Under the pieces are notes generated by a model. The model was not told the DNA's origin. It searched no databases and saw only the letters and a program-made list of their open reading frames with translations. A stretch of 64,000 nt of DNA from Lineus longissimus (taxonomy: Eukaryota; Nemertea; Pilidiophora; Heteronemertea; Lineidae), in NCBI RefSeq assembly GCF_910592395.1, contig NC_088325.1, forward strand, positions 10,604,109-10,668,108. The letters run 5' to 3'. The position numbers were made by a program, and so were the translations under genes. Positions 12,911 through 24,500 of this stretch are shown one piece after another; the first letter of the stretch is position 1, and each line of letters starts with the position of its first letter.

Positions 12911-13059
12911 ATTGACCCGTGACGACAAGATCCAAAACCACTGCACTGGAAATAATTCATGCAAAACATCCATTTCTTGCCATCGTATTTTTGCTGTCAG
13001 ATGCAAAAGTAGTTTCACTTAAGAAGTCCTCTTCGGCCTTTTTGAGGTCTTAAATTCCC

Positions 13060-13998
13060 CTATCTTGGCGTAGGGTCCGACGTGGTTCCCGCCATAGAGT
13101 CACTGGGCTGGTCATCAACATTAATGAGCGCCGTAATGAATAGATTCAAAACAACTAAAGCATTGGAAATGAACCCAATGGAATTTGTGCAAAACATCCA
13201 TTTTTTGAATATGTCTCTGTGTACCTCCCTCTTTGCCTCAGCCCGCGGATCGTCTTGGGTGATTTTTAGAAATCCTTTGTCTAATTCCTTTTTCTTCTGG
13301 ATGGCTCTTTTAGCTGTCGCCTGTAATGAAAATGAAATGTTTTAATGATACTTTGATTGATCGGTTTTGGTTTAATGACAAGAGATGGCGTATTTCTACT
13401 GACTGCGATGCAAGGGGCACACTAACGTAATGGGTGTCTCTGTACTTACCAACCAGAGTATAATCCCCTTCAGAGTAAGTTGTAATGCGATTGATAGTGA
13501 AGTCAGCGTAACAAGCAGCACCCACACCGAGAACACATATTTATTCTTCGAGTAGGCTAACTGCCTTAGCTGGGATACATTGGATGTTAAGAGTGCCAGC
13601 GTCACATATCTGAAAGCAAATAGTACACATTATGATTTCAGTCTAAGTCTAAGTCATTTTCATAAATAACAAGCGCCACTGAGTGATGTGTAAAATTGGC
13701 CAGAGTTCTAAGCGCGAAATTAGGCAGTCCGGTTCACTGCTTTGATCGCCCACGGTGAGGCTACTTGCTGCAATATTCGGTGGACCAACTGATGCACCAG
13801 CTTACCTGGAAAAATCCGCATATGAGGAGACCATTTGCGATGATGTTAAAGTTCACGCGACTGTACTTACAGTGTATTTTTGTTTTCATCCTCTGCTCCC
13901 GTAAGTTTGTCTTGATCTAAGGTCAGATCATCGCTGTCTGTAAAGATGGCACGATCCCTCTTCGATGCGCCGGAAACCTCCGCTTCTGCCTTACTCAT
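13060..13998 (-). CDS. Ninjurin-like membrane protein A
   Basis: Three exons on the minus strand, 13871-13998, 13450-13609 and 13060-13320, with phases 2 and 0 at the junctions, give 182 codons plus stop. Exon 1 is acidic and probably disordered. Exon 2 starts with the ninjurin helix LALLTSNVSQLRQL, followed by the first membrane segment (VLLVTLTSLSIALQL). Exon 3 has a charged loop of about 45 residues and then the second membrane segment (GFISNALVVLNLFITALI) and a polar tail. Ninjurins are cell-surface proteins; NINJ1 forms assemblies that rupture the plasma membrane in dying cells, and fly ninjurins act in adhesion. Unlike vertebrate ninjurins, the amphipathic helix that should precede LALLTSN is replaced by acidic AEDENKNT, and the loop between the membrane segments is much longer. 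Two relatives lie at 33.7-35.0 and 36.6-38.8 kb, with identical exon structure. Confidence 0.85.
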
Positions 13999-15092
13999 TT
14001 TTCCAATATATGTTGTTTTAGATTAAAATGAAGTCTGTTGAAGATCTCTTTTCATATAAATTTTCGTTCCGGGATAGGGTGCGCTAAAGATCCGATGTGC
14101 GTTATTAATTTGGACCATATCCTGTGAATCTCTCTGCTTAATCCGTGAGCCTCGGTACTCCAATTGATCAGTTAATTTCAAGTAAATGAAATAGTGCACC
14201 CGTGAATGCTAACGTCCAATGACCCTTCCTGACAAAATGTGTTGCAATATTCTCTCCTCTGCCAGCATGTCTTGATTATAAACCAATATGGAATATGCTG
14301 CTGAACAAACACAGCTGTTGTTATTAAAGGGACCAGTTGGACGGGGCGAGGAATATAGACGACCAGGAGGGTAATACTTCTGTTCGCCACTATGCGCCGA
14401 CACACGTAGCTTCACACGAAAGCTGATGATTTTCGCAAGTGTTGCGAGGCGGTAATTGCATGCGGGATGAAGATCTTCCTTATTCATCATTTAGCCCTGA
14501 AATCCTGGTACAATGTTAATGCAAGTGACCGTGAAATTAGCTATGTCACCTGCAGTGAAATTGCCCATAATGATGATGGCGGAACAATACCTACACCGGG
14601 GAATGATACTTCGCGCGATGCACAGGCCTGTCTGCGGAAAAGTAAACATTTTTGAAAGTGTCAATAAAACATTTTTCATATGAATTTAAAAATCTTTTTA
14701 TGTCAGGTCAAGGACAAATTCAATGATTTCGGAGACTTCTTGGGCACCAAAGGATGTCGGTCGATTTACAAATGCCAAGTTTTCCTAAGGAATGGGTCGT
14801 TCGCAGTCTTCCTACCTTGGGGGCGCCTTCGAGGCATCAGTGCCTCGAGACGAAATACTCGTAAAATATGCAAGTTCTCTAAAATGCTTAGAACAACAGT
14901 GAAAGGAAAACATGTTGTTGTAGGCTAATATGCGCTTATAAAAGAGAACGCTTTTTAATTCGGAATTTCAATTCAGCTGGTGGTTTGATAATCTAAGTTC
15001 TTAATAGAGGATTAAGAATAAATCTAAATATCGAAGAGATAGTAGGCCTTCATGGACTGTGTGATAGACGAAGCGTTAGTGGGAAAGTTCCA
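13999..15092. other. Intergenic, promoter side of two divergent genes
   Basis: This stretch separates the starts of ninjurin-like A (-) and the Cys-rich gene (+), so it should hold both promoters. No clear TATA box was seen. The open frames at 14178-14679 overlap on both strands and have no domain. No gene is called. Confidence 0.5.
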
Positions 15093-17505
15093 ATGGAAAT
15101 GAAGGTCCTCTACTTAATTTCTGTACTTACAGTTTACTTCCAAGAAGGTGAGCTTGTCGTGGTCATCATCTGTTTCAGTTCAGTTGTGTTCCTTGTAACA
15201 GGGAATTATGGAATGATGGGATGGGGTGGTAGCGAAGGAATGTATTGGAAAATGGAAATGAATTGTAGGAAAGTATAGCAAAGAGGAGAAGGAGCGAATG
15301 GAAAGTAAGTGCATGGCAATGAAGGGTAGGCGATGTCGGAAAATAAAGAAAAGTGGAGAAGGGCGATTATTATAAATTATGTTAAAGTGGGAAAGTAGGT
15401 GTAAAGGTGGGAAACTATAGGAAAGAGGGGGAAGTGGTCGAATGAAAATATAGGAAAATGGGAAGGAATGGTAGGAAAGTATAGGAAATTGGGAAACGGG
15501 TGAAATAAAAGAAGGGAAGGACTGGTAGGAAAAAGGAAAGAGGGGAAAGGGTGTTTGGAAAAGAATAGAGGGGACGGGCGTCATGAGTTCATGTTCCTTC
15601 TACCAATTTCAAAATTTGATTCTATTATTCGGAAATATTCAATTCTTTTAGACGAATAGAGCACTTGAACCTTCGAAATGACCGGTTCATTTTGCCGAGA
15701 GTCATCCACATTTCATCAAATGCCCCCGGTAGCCATAAACCTGGAGAAGAACTCTAGGTCAAAGAATCTGCTTTATATTTGCTAGGTCTGTGTGACTACC
15801 CCCACACGAAATGCGAATCTAAAGCAGGAGAATACCAGACGTGCTTCTCCGAAACATCATGCTGTTATAATAAATACAACTCGCACTCGACGTGCTGCGG
15901 ACTGAGGGGAACGGCGGTGACCACATGTCCCACTCTCGTTTCGTCCACGCTCTACTGCTACGGAACATACTCCTACTGCTGTGCATCAAATACTGAGTAT
16001 TATGGACCTGGACTCTTTTATTCCTGCTGTGACTATTGCGCTAAGTTTGGATGCGGCATCCATTCGCCAATAAGGCAAGTATAAATGACTAAAACAGTAA
16101 AAATGATTATTTTATGTTTTTGAAAGATAGATAGGATAGGGAAAAAATATCATTGAATTCTTTAGTGGATTGAGAGGGTCTTGAAGTCTGAAACTCAAAT
16201 GCTCAGTGGTGCGATTCCAGTTTAATTCGGACGATACGCAATGGCTGAAAATCGTTGGTCGCCGCGTTGGTAGGGGTGGACGGGAACTCCAGGAAACGAT
16301 GATCAGTACTGATCATTTGGCCGTGTCTCGAACCTATTCATATACTAAGAAAGAATCACAGAATCCTGTGAAAGGTCCTATGTCATAAACTGATTATATA
16401 TATAGAGCGTAGAGGACCCCACAGAAAATACTGCGATACTCGGCCAAGCCCTTATTCTTAGCCACCGGAATTCCCGAACGGTTCCGAGATGAATTCGAAG
16501 ATGGCCTCAAGTGGGTCCACTCAGAAATAAAGGTTTTTGAGCTTCTGAAACACGTCAAATTCTTTAGCGACCAACCCAAATATGCACCCGTAGAGGTTTC
16601 CCAGCAAAGTGGGTGTTTTCTAACAAAAAAACTCTCCGGAGTGGATATTTGTGTTGGTCGAAAAGCCATTAAAAGTCTAGGGAACATCGACCCTCCACGC
16701 CGCGCGAATGGAGGAGACTGGTGAAAGTGTCTAAACCGTGTTGTTGTGTAGTGTGTAGACATCGGAGAAGTGGAGGCTCTGGATATATCACTGGCCCTTC
16801 TCCCTCCAACAAGGCCACCAGCGCCCTCCGTGTCATGGCTCCTGTCTTCAGTTGTGTGGCCAACTGTCTACGGGTCCCTCGCAGGTGACACTTGGTACCG
16901 TCTCATCTCTCTGTCCCCCTCTCCAGCATCCTGTCTAGAGAACATGTAGACCTCGAGTCTAGCTCTAAGCCATTCAAGCTTTCTCAGAAGCTGAAAAAGC
17001 TTTATTTCTAAGAGTGTAGTGCTCCTGATAATCAGTTTATCTTCTGCTTCAGCAAACTAGCCGGCGGCATCATTGGCGGGATCGTGTGTTTGATTCTCGT
17101 CATCATCATCCCCGTAGCGATGTGTTGGTCAGCACCTTGGAAACTTAGAAAGATCCAACCAAGTAGGTAGAACCTTTCTCCGATCAAAAGTGGGTTACCA
17201 AGTCAGGCGCCTGCACTGCGGCTTGAAAACCAAATTTTAGATAGAACCAAGGGCCAACGCAAAGCTGCGAGGGCCCTTCGTCTCTGCGGATGTGCCTTCT
17301 GAACTTGATTATCCTACCGATATTGACTGTGTTTGGCGAACAACGTGGTGGAGTTGTTTCCGAATGGAGAGTGACAATATTTTGCTTTCTTTCAGTGAAG
17401 ATGAGAAATACGCAAATCGATCAAGTTCACCGACAGCCACCATCCCGCGATCGTGGTTCGGACGAAGCCCAGAATCCCGGGAAGCCATTTGCTGGTGCTC
17501 CATAA
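15093..17505 (+). CDS. Cys/Tyr-rich single-pass membrane protein (CYYR1/Shisa-like)
   Basis: Four exons: 15093-15147 (signal peptide MEMKVLYLISVLTVYF), 15786-16074, 17053-17162 and 17396-17505. Together they code for 187 residues. Exon 2 is packed with Cys and Tyr (ETSCCYNKYNSHSTCC, YSYCCASNTEYYG, YSCCDYCAKFGC). Exon 3 is the membrane segment (GGIIGGIVCLILVIIIPV). Exon 4 is a short Pro- and Arg-rich cytoplasmic tail ending PFAGAP. This order (signal peptide, Cys-rich ectodomain, membrane segment, Pro-rich tail) matches CYYR1-like and Shisa-like adaptors, whose invertebrate members are poorly studied. The phases join exon 2 to exon 3 only through a GC donor (AAG|GCAAGT at 16075); a GT donor two codons later would shift the frame. 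The family call is moderate; the exon chain is good. Confidence 0.75.
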
Positions 17506-18751
17506 GGATTTTCGAAGTAGCCGTCGTTATTGGGCACCCAAATCCACCCTGTTTACAAAGAGCCACGCGCGTTCACTTGAGGATAAGAGCTAAATAGCCC
17601 CCACAGCCCCCACGACTACCCCCATTGTCAACATACGTGTGTTGTCAGTGGGGTGTAGTAGTGGGTTGGGGTGGTGTTAGTCAGTCGAGGAAAGTCACGA
17701 TTCTGGCGAAGTGAGCATCTTCAGTTACAACGAACTTCGAAAGTTGACTTTGTTTGACTGCGGCGTTTTCTGCGTCAAGTCACAGAAATCTGAGTGTCTA
17801 TTTATCGTGAAATGGTCTGTAGTCTTCCCAAGGAAGCGCCCGCAGCGGGAACGCTCTAGTGAAGTAAGGCCCTTGTGCCTACCATGCTTTATTCTTACAA
17901 AGTATTTTTATTGTTTTTTTTGTTTTGCAGCAGAAATAAAGCGTATGAAGAAGCGAAGAGTTATTTTTTACTGCCCCCAAAACACACACTGTTTTATTCC
18001 GCTGCGAACGCATTGGATCCAGTTTATTGCTGATGCGAAGGTTTCGAATGCGATGCAACTGGATGTCTTGGCGAAGCGAATGCACTGAATCGATGCGATT
18101 TCACTGGGTATACAGTATTTCCGTTGCCTAGGTATTGGATGCATTTAACTTGACGTCTTTTTGAGACAAATGCTTAACCTGGATATACAGTTGGTACTCG
18201 ATTAACTGGTCTTTGCTAGAATTTACTAAGTCAAGATTAGTGGGGCCCAGAAGGGGACTAGGCCTATTACAGAAGCACAGTTTACAATAACAAGTGAAGC
18301 ATAGGCCTAACAGACAATGAGTACACGTTTTAGCCTTGTTGTGCGCAGTGGTTATTGTACAATGATCAGGCTCATGAAATCAGGGATATCTGCATCAACT
18401 TTTTCATGGTTCCTACCAGGACATCAACACTTTCCTGTAGGCCTAGATCAGGGGCATCACTTCATGAAGAAACCCCGTTGTGGTCCTAAAATGCATAAAT
18501 ATGACGAGGAAAACCTGATGTCAGTCAATCATGCCACAAAACCAGTTGATTGAGTACCCACTGTATCTGAATCCGAACTAATGGGATATTTTTGATGCAA
18601 TACGAGTAAAAGCACTTTTTCTGGGCCCCTTTTTCGATGCGAAGACACTGATTCCGAACTGGATATTCTTTTGATGTAACGACACTGAATACACTTCACC
18701 TTGTACCATTTCGATGCGAATGCCCTGAATGCGATTCAACTGGATATATTT
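17506..18751. repeat. Intergenic with degenerate GATGCGAA/CTGGATAT repeats
   Basis: The sequence repeatedly shows GATGCGAA, followed some 20 bases later by ACTGGATAT, at about 18000-18120 and 18590-18750 and again near 20410-20480. This is an old, diverged minisatellite or short interspersed repeat. The 125-codon frame at 17711-18088 runs through it and has no domain, so it is not called as a gene. Confidence 0.45.
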
Positions 18752-18883
18752 CAGGGCTCGGTTGTTCAAAACCACGCTGGCGTTAACTTAACTAAGCATT
18801 ACATGTAAGTATGAAGGAGATAACACCAAGCTAAGTTAACGCCAGCGTAAGTGACAAAATTTGTTTTGAACAACTAGGCCCTG
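18752..18883. mobile_element. Short MITE with GGTTGTTCAAAA termini, copy 1
   Basis: A hairpin-forming unit of about 132 bp. The left end is CAGGGCTCGGTTGTTCAAAA followed by CGCTGGCGTTAACTTA; the right end is the complement, ending TTTTGAACAACTAGGCCCTG. A related copy lies at 54521-54682. From memory, MITEs with GGTTGTTCAAA ends are widespread in cnidarians and other marine animals. No target duplication was found. Confidence 0.75.
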
Positions 18884-19846
18884 GTGCCACGGCAAGGAGG
18901 ATACCGCGGAGACGTCATATCACGTGATCACATCCCATATTACTGATCGCTATGGCCAATCAAATTCAATCTACTGACAGCACCAGCACTGAACACATCT
19001 CCACGTCTCACTGTCTGGTGCGCTCCTGTACACAAACACACCAACAGACATGAAATATTGCAATACCTGGTATGGATTCTTCCTGTGTAAAATAAAATTT
19101 ACAGAGCAGATTAACTTCCACGAATAAAAAAGACGTTTGGCGTGGCCAAAGTGCGGAAATAATGTATCCGCTAAAATACACTACGAAATACACTAGGCAA
19201 TGCACTACGCGATACACGGTAGAGATGCAGTTGAGTTTGTTATTATTTTGACTTAGAAGCCCGCCCATATCATGATATATTCATGTATTCATGAAGTATG
19301 AACTCATTTCTGTCCCATACAACTCTAATAACAGTCAATTTCTCCTTAAATCATCACCGAAACCGCGATATCCGCAGGAAGATTTCGTTCTAGTGTCCGA
19401 AAATGCATGATCTTACAGGGGCGCTAACTCGACAAATAGAGGGGATCTATGGGGATCTATGCGAGTTTTAGGTCCTACAGGTCTCCAACTTGTAAAATCT
19501 GTAAACATGCCTCCAAATCCCATTATGATAATGAAGAAATTGCCCCATATCTGGGAGACTGTTTTGAAACCATCGCTAATTTTGGAAGATCGGTGCCCGG
19601 CTATTTTGTTTTAAAAACCCTATTTTTCCCCATCAAAACAGCACTATTCATTATTCAAATGATAACTTATTGTCTGAAGACCTATTTCATAGCAGAAAAG
19701 TACTAATAACTCTGATTTGATGCGAAAAATCTAACTTTATTTGATGACTTGATTTTCCCTTGGCCGTGGATCGAGTTTGTTTACAATATGCAGCGCCATC
19801 TTGGAAAAGCCGTGACGTCACCGCGGTATCCTCCTTGGTGCCACGG
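18884..19846. mobile_element. Non-autonomous element with 9-bp target duplication (Mutator-like), element 1
   Basis: The element spans 18893-19837. Both ends carry CAAGGAGGATACCGCGG and GACGTCA in inverted orientation, and it is flanked by a perfect 9-bp duplication, GTGCCACGG (18884-18892 and 19838-19846). A 9-bp duplication with inverted ends points to the Mutator superfamily. No transposase frame is visible in the 945 bp. Confidence 0.82.
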
Positions 19847-20369
19847 CAGATGCATCCTGAGGAAATCAGGGGTTAATGTTCGCTTCTCTGACCCTGCACA
19901 CAAACCCCTGAGACAATCGCCCTCATTTGGTGAGAAGTACAGGCGTACATCACCTTTTAAGTCAGCACCGAGATTAAACTATCAACCCGGTTCTAGTACT
20001 GTACTTCTATGATTTGTATGAATGAAAACTGCACTCAGATCTCTTAGAATCGAGATTGCAGTGCGCACCTCGAAGGAGACACTGCCTCTCGTTTTCGGCA
20101 TGATCGAATGCGAGTCATTCTCCACAGCAGCGATAATATTCAAGCATAGTGTAGGACTACTATCACTACTGTCCACTGCGGTGGAGAATGAATGCGACTT
20201 TGGATATCGATTTTGAAATTCCTAGACTCAAATGTAAGCGACGCTCTGATTGGGCGCATTTACTTATGCGCTGGCTACTTCACCAAATGAGGGCGAATGT
20301 CTCAAGGGCCTGTGTGCAGGGCTGGAGAAGCGAACATTAACCCCTGATTTCCTCAGGATGCGGCAGATG
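19844..20369. mobile_element. Non-autonomous element with 9-bp target duplication (Mutator-like), element 2
   Basis: The element spans 19853-20360 with inverted ends of about 90 bp starting CATCCTGAGGAAATCAGGGG. It is flanked by a perfect 9-bp duplication, CGGCAGATG (19844-19852 and 20361-20369). Its left duplication overlaps the right duplication of element 1 by three bases. It has different termini from element 1 and no coding capacity. Confidence 0.85.
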
Positions 20370-20706
20370 ATGAGATATGACTTGATATCTTTTGATTCTT
20401 CTTAAATGATTGACTGCTCTTAATACCTGGATATTTTTTTGATGCGAAAGCAGCAATTTTACCTGGATATTCGTTTGACCAAAACAGGATGAATGTCAAT
20501 TTTGAATGTCGCTTTTGATATAAAAAAAGTACGAATACAGTCTACTTAACAAAAGGACTTCTGAGTTTAAGGACTAAATGCAATTTAACTTGATACCAAC
20601 AAGGGAAAGTACTTGTAATTTCTCATGTTAAGGTATAGATTCAGGTGAAATTGGAAATCTTTTACCTTTACAGTACAGCACCTGACGACAGAAACCATGA
20701 TTATCC

Positions 20707-20967
20707 ATTCTAAAATACCTTGGTACCGTAAAGTCAACTTTTAAATGGAAAATGCATAAGCCTCGTTCTGAGAGTGGATTGTTTTGGACACGCAACCAAG
20801 ATGCTCTACCAAAGTTCCCTCGGGTTGCACTAAAATGTGGAAACCATGCACACGTCACCCCGTACGTTAAAGAGCAGACGAAAAAATGTCAAGAACAAGA
20901 TGGTGCTACGTTCTTCCAGGAATCGGCAAAAAGTTGACTTTACGGTACCAAGGTATTTTAGAATTGT
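20707..20967. mobile_element. Foldback MITE with 36-bp inverted ends
   Basis: The ends ATTCTAAAATACCTTGGTAC plus CGTAAAGTCAACTTTT, and the complement of this, enclose about 185 bp. A 61-codon frame fills the interior but has no domain. No clear target duplication is visible. The stretch from 20968 to 21569, up to the next gene, shows nothing else. Confidence 0.7.
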
Positions 20968-21569
20968 TGAATAAATTTGTTAGTTCAATGTAACCTGTCT
21001 CTTTCTTCATGAACTTCATGAACTTACCTTGCCATGATTGATGTGCCGCCCCATCTGGAGCCCCGAAACCGGGCTGCGACGTCAATGGAATTTCAGCTCA
21101 CTTCAGAAGTTTGAGGCTCTCAAAACACTGCTTCAAACACAAATCAGCCAAGGAAGCATCAACCACCCTAATTTTTTTAATGGCACTACACATATTTGCC
21201 GAGAAAAACACTCCAAATAGCCCATTTGCGGGGATTTTAGCATCACTTGAGCGAGCCGATGCGAACTAATGTAATCAGTGTATTCGCCAGATATGATTAC
21301 TCGATCATGCTGACAACGCTGTATTTTGCTTCTCGAAAATGCCTTTTGATTACATTACCAATGGAGGCTGTTGCACACGATATCACTCTTGCATGTTTTA
21401 CAGATTAAGTGCCGAATATTTATGTGAATGGGTCAATTTCGATTTGATTGACAAACTCGGGCATCAATTTTGAAACAAGAATATTCGGTCACCTCAAGGA
21501 TTTCCCCTCAAATGCTTATTTACCAATATTGAATTCGATGTGTTGAATAACTGACTCCGAATCGCAAAA

Positions 21570-24500
21570 ATGGGAAGTATGCCGGAATATATCTTGGTCA
21601 TTTTCACTATGTGCATTTATTTTGCTTACGGACAAACATCAGCACATTTTAGGCTTGTAACCGAAAAGGATGAAGCTTTCGAGGGAGGAATTGAAGCCGA
21701 TATTGCTGTGACCAGTCACATTCAATGTTGTCTGGCATGTCTTAGTAAACCTGGATGCGCGGCGGTAAACTTTCAATATTTTTCGGTTGGTGTCAATGAG
21801 AGAAAATGCGTGCTATTAAAGAACATTGATGCAGTAGCAGGGAAAAAGCAGAGACCAGGATTTGGTACGTTTGTTGCAGTTTCAAGATTAAACCAGGTAG
21901 GTACTCTTGAAGTTTATTAGTAAAAAAACTAATCTGATATTTCCTATTGCACTCATTGTGAAATTTCAATCACTAAAAGTAGTAAAACTGACCTTCAATT
22001 AGTTGTTCTAGGTAAAAGAAGAAGTAACAGACAATCATTAAAATGGTTAAGAATTACTATTTCGAAGGATAAACAACAAATTTCACAATCGGTGCTATAG
22101 GCAATACCAGAAAAGTGGACAATTACAATGGGACATACATGTACGTGGTAACTTTCACTTTTTAATTTAAAAAAATGTTATTTACTTTGTGCTGTCATCA
22201 GCCTGCAACTAGTCTTGAAAGGATCCCCGTTTTGCGAGTTGTTGCTAATTATGGCTATTGATAGTCGCTACTTTCTGCCGCGTCACGAGTTAATAATGTC
22301 AAAAGTTGCTATGTGGCCGAGCCAACATCAAAATTTGAACTTGCATTTCACATTTGGCGGGCCTCTCGTGACTTTTACTCTCTACGGCTCTTGGCTACCT
22401 GAGTTCCTTAGCATTTTTCAATTTGATTCTATGTAGACGCCATTTGACCGGTTGAAGGGCCCCGCACAAAAGGCCTTCTCACTTGTGATAGGCCGTGGTC
22501 TTCAATTAATATTGAAACTGCACTCTGGTGATACAGACACATCAAAACTGGCAAATAGGGTCAACATATTCCTATGTTTTAAACGTACGGACACAATAAA
22601 AAGACAAAATTAACTAAGACAATAAACCTGGGGGGGGGGGGGGGGGGTGCGCCAATATCGATTCGGTGTATTCCTGTTTCGCCTATTCCTGTTCCGCCTA
22701 TTCCTGTTTCACCTATTCCTGTTTCGCCTAATTCCCGTTTCGCCTATTCAAATGTATTGCTAACCTCCCCACAGACGTAGGAATATGAACCGTCCCTTAC
22801 TGACCGACCAAACCCGAGGAGAGCCACATATGTACGCATTGAAACAATACGTCAATGGAGAGAGGGACATAATGAGTTACGTTGATGCCATCAGTTACCT
22901 TGTCTGACATAATATCATGATATGTATTTTCCACCTTGTTTGACTTTATATGTGCTGTACCTACATGTATATTATGACATGGGTTTTACAGCTGATTTTG
23001 ATCAAATAATTATGAGAATGTACAATATTATGTATTTTTATCAAAAACTCATGAATTCAGTTTTCATAAAATAAACGACTGCTTTACTCTACTTAATCTA
23101 TTAGTTTTTACTGTGTGTCAGTATGGTCCTATGGTCCATTCGCCTATGGTCAAATAAGTCCCGGACTGTCCCCGCTTTCAAGGTGACTCTTTCAAAACGG
23201 TCATGGCATAACAAAGTTGATGGCATTTGATTAGTCAAATTGTCATCACATCGTTAACATCATCCAATTGTCCCCTCACATTTTCCCCATAAAATGGACA
23301 TGCATCCCTAAGGTTCCCCGTGGGAGAGTCGATTTATTGTAGGGGTACTGGAAAGTAGGCGAAACAGGAATAGGCGAAACAGGAATAGGCGAAACAGGCA
23401 TAAACCATCGATTCGACCAGGATATTGACATTTACTCATTGAGCCTTGTGAGGACACTTGTCTCTTATCGAAACACTGTCTGATGTTGGCTAATTATTTA
23501 TTCATAGCTGATAAGCTTCTGTGTTTATTATTGGACATGGGTCTTGCATGCGCTGTTGGAATGAGTAGACTAGGATAGCCTAACGACTATTTCAAATTTT
23601 TATGATTAATAATTACTTTCTGATGGCTTGTTATTACAGGAGAAGTTTTCCTACTGCACTAGTTCGGACAAAGGTAAGCTGTTCGTTAATTCGACATATT
23701 TTGCGAATTTACAAGGGTCGGCTTCATAAGTAAATCTATCAATGCAATTATTGTTTTCTTCTATCGTCTTGGAGATAAACAATGGCCTTTACAAAACACG
23801 GATCTTTCATTTGTAAATGTCACTGTCCTTTTGGGCCGCTGTGCGAAAACTACTGGGCCGACTTCTACAAGTTAGTTTTTTCTAAAATCAAATTTTTGGA
23901 CCCAACACAATTTCCAAGTTGGAGATTTGCCAATCAAGTTAATTTTTTTTCTTCATTGAAGTTCTTTGACAATGGTTTGGGTCTGGTCAGGGACCGAGTT
24001 TTTCTGATAAATATTTGTTAATCAAACTTGGCACATTTGAAGATACACTTACATTTTTTTAAACAAACTAAAAAAATTCCCTGAGGATTTCATCGAAATT
24101 CATCCGAAAGTAAGCAGTACAGCGGAGAAAATGTCGAAAGCATTATTGAAATGGAAAAACTCACTGAAATGGAAAAACAAATCTTTGGTCTCAAAATTAG
24201 ATTTAGGAAAAATCAAGCTTCGACGAAAGCGGCCAAGTTGCTTTCACACACAGCGGCCCAATAAAAGGACAGTGACATTTGCTAAATGAAATACGCCGAT
24301 ATATCATACTTAAGTGTTTTTTGTTAGCTCATTATTTATCGCTAAAACGGTGGAGGAAACGAATGAAGGCATTGATCGCTTTTTAATGGTAAAATGAAAA
24401 CCCCCAAATATTTTCTGAGATTGTGACAAACCTGTGCGTGGTGCATATCTATGTTGGCTATAAAACCATTTAAAAAGGTTTTTCAAAAGCTAAAAAATCT

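Noticed and set aside
17711-18088. 125-codon open frame on the plus strand
   Set aside because: It crosses degenerate intergenic repeats, has no recognisable domain, and lies beyond the stop codon of the Cys-rich gene.
23782-23875. EGF-like peptide ([17 protein letters not shown]) in intron 2 of the first PAN-fibrinogen gene
   Set aside because: It resembles the end of an EGF domain, but the frame does not fit any acceptor in the needed phase and the twin gene has no equivalent; at most a relic.
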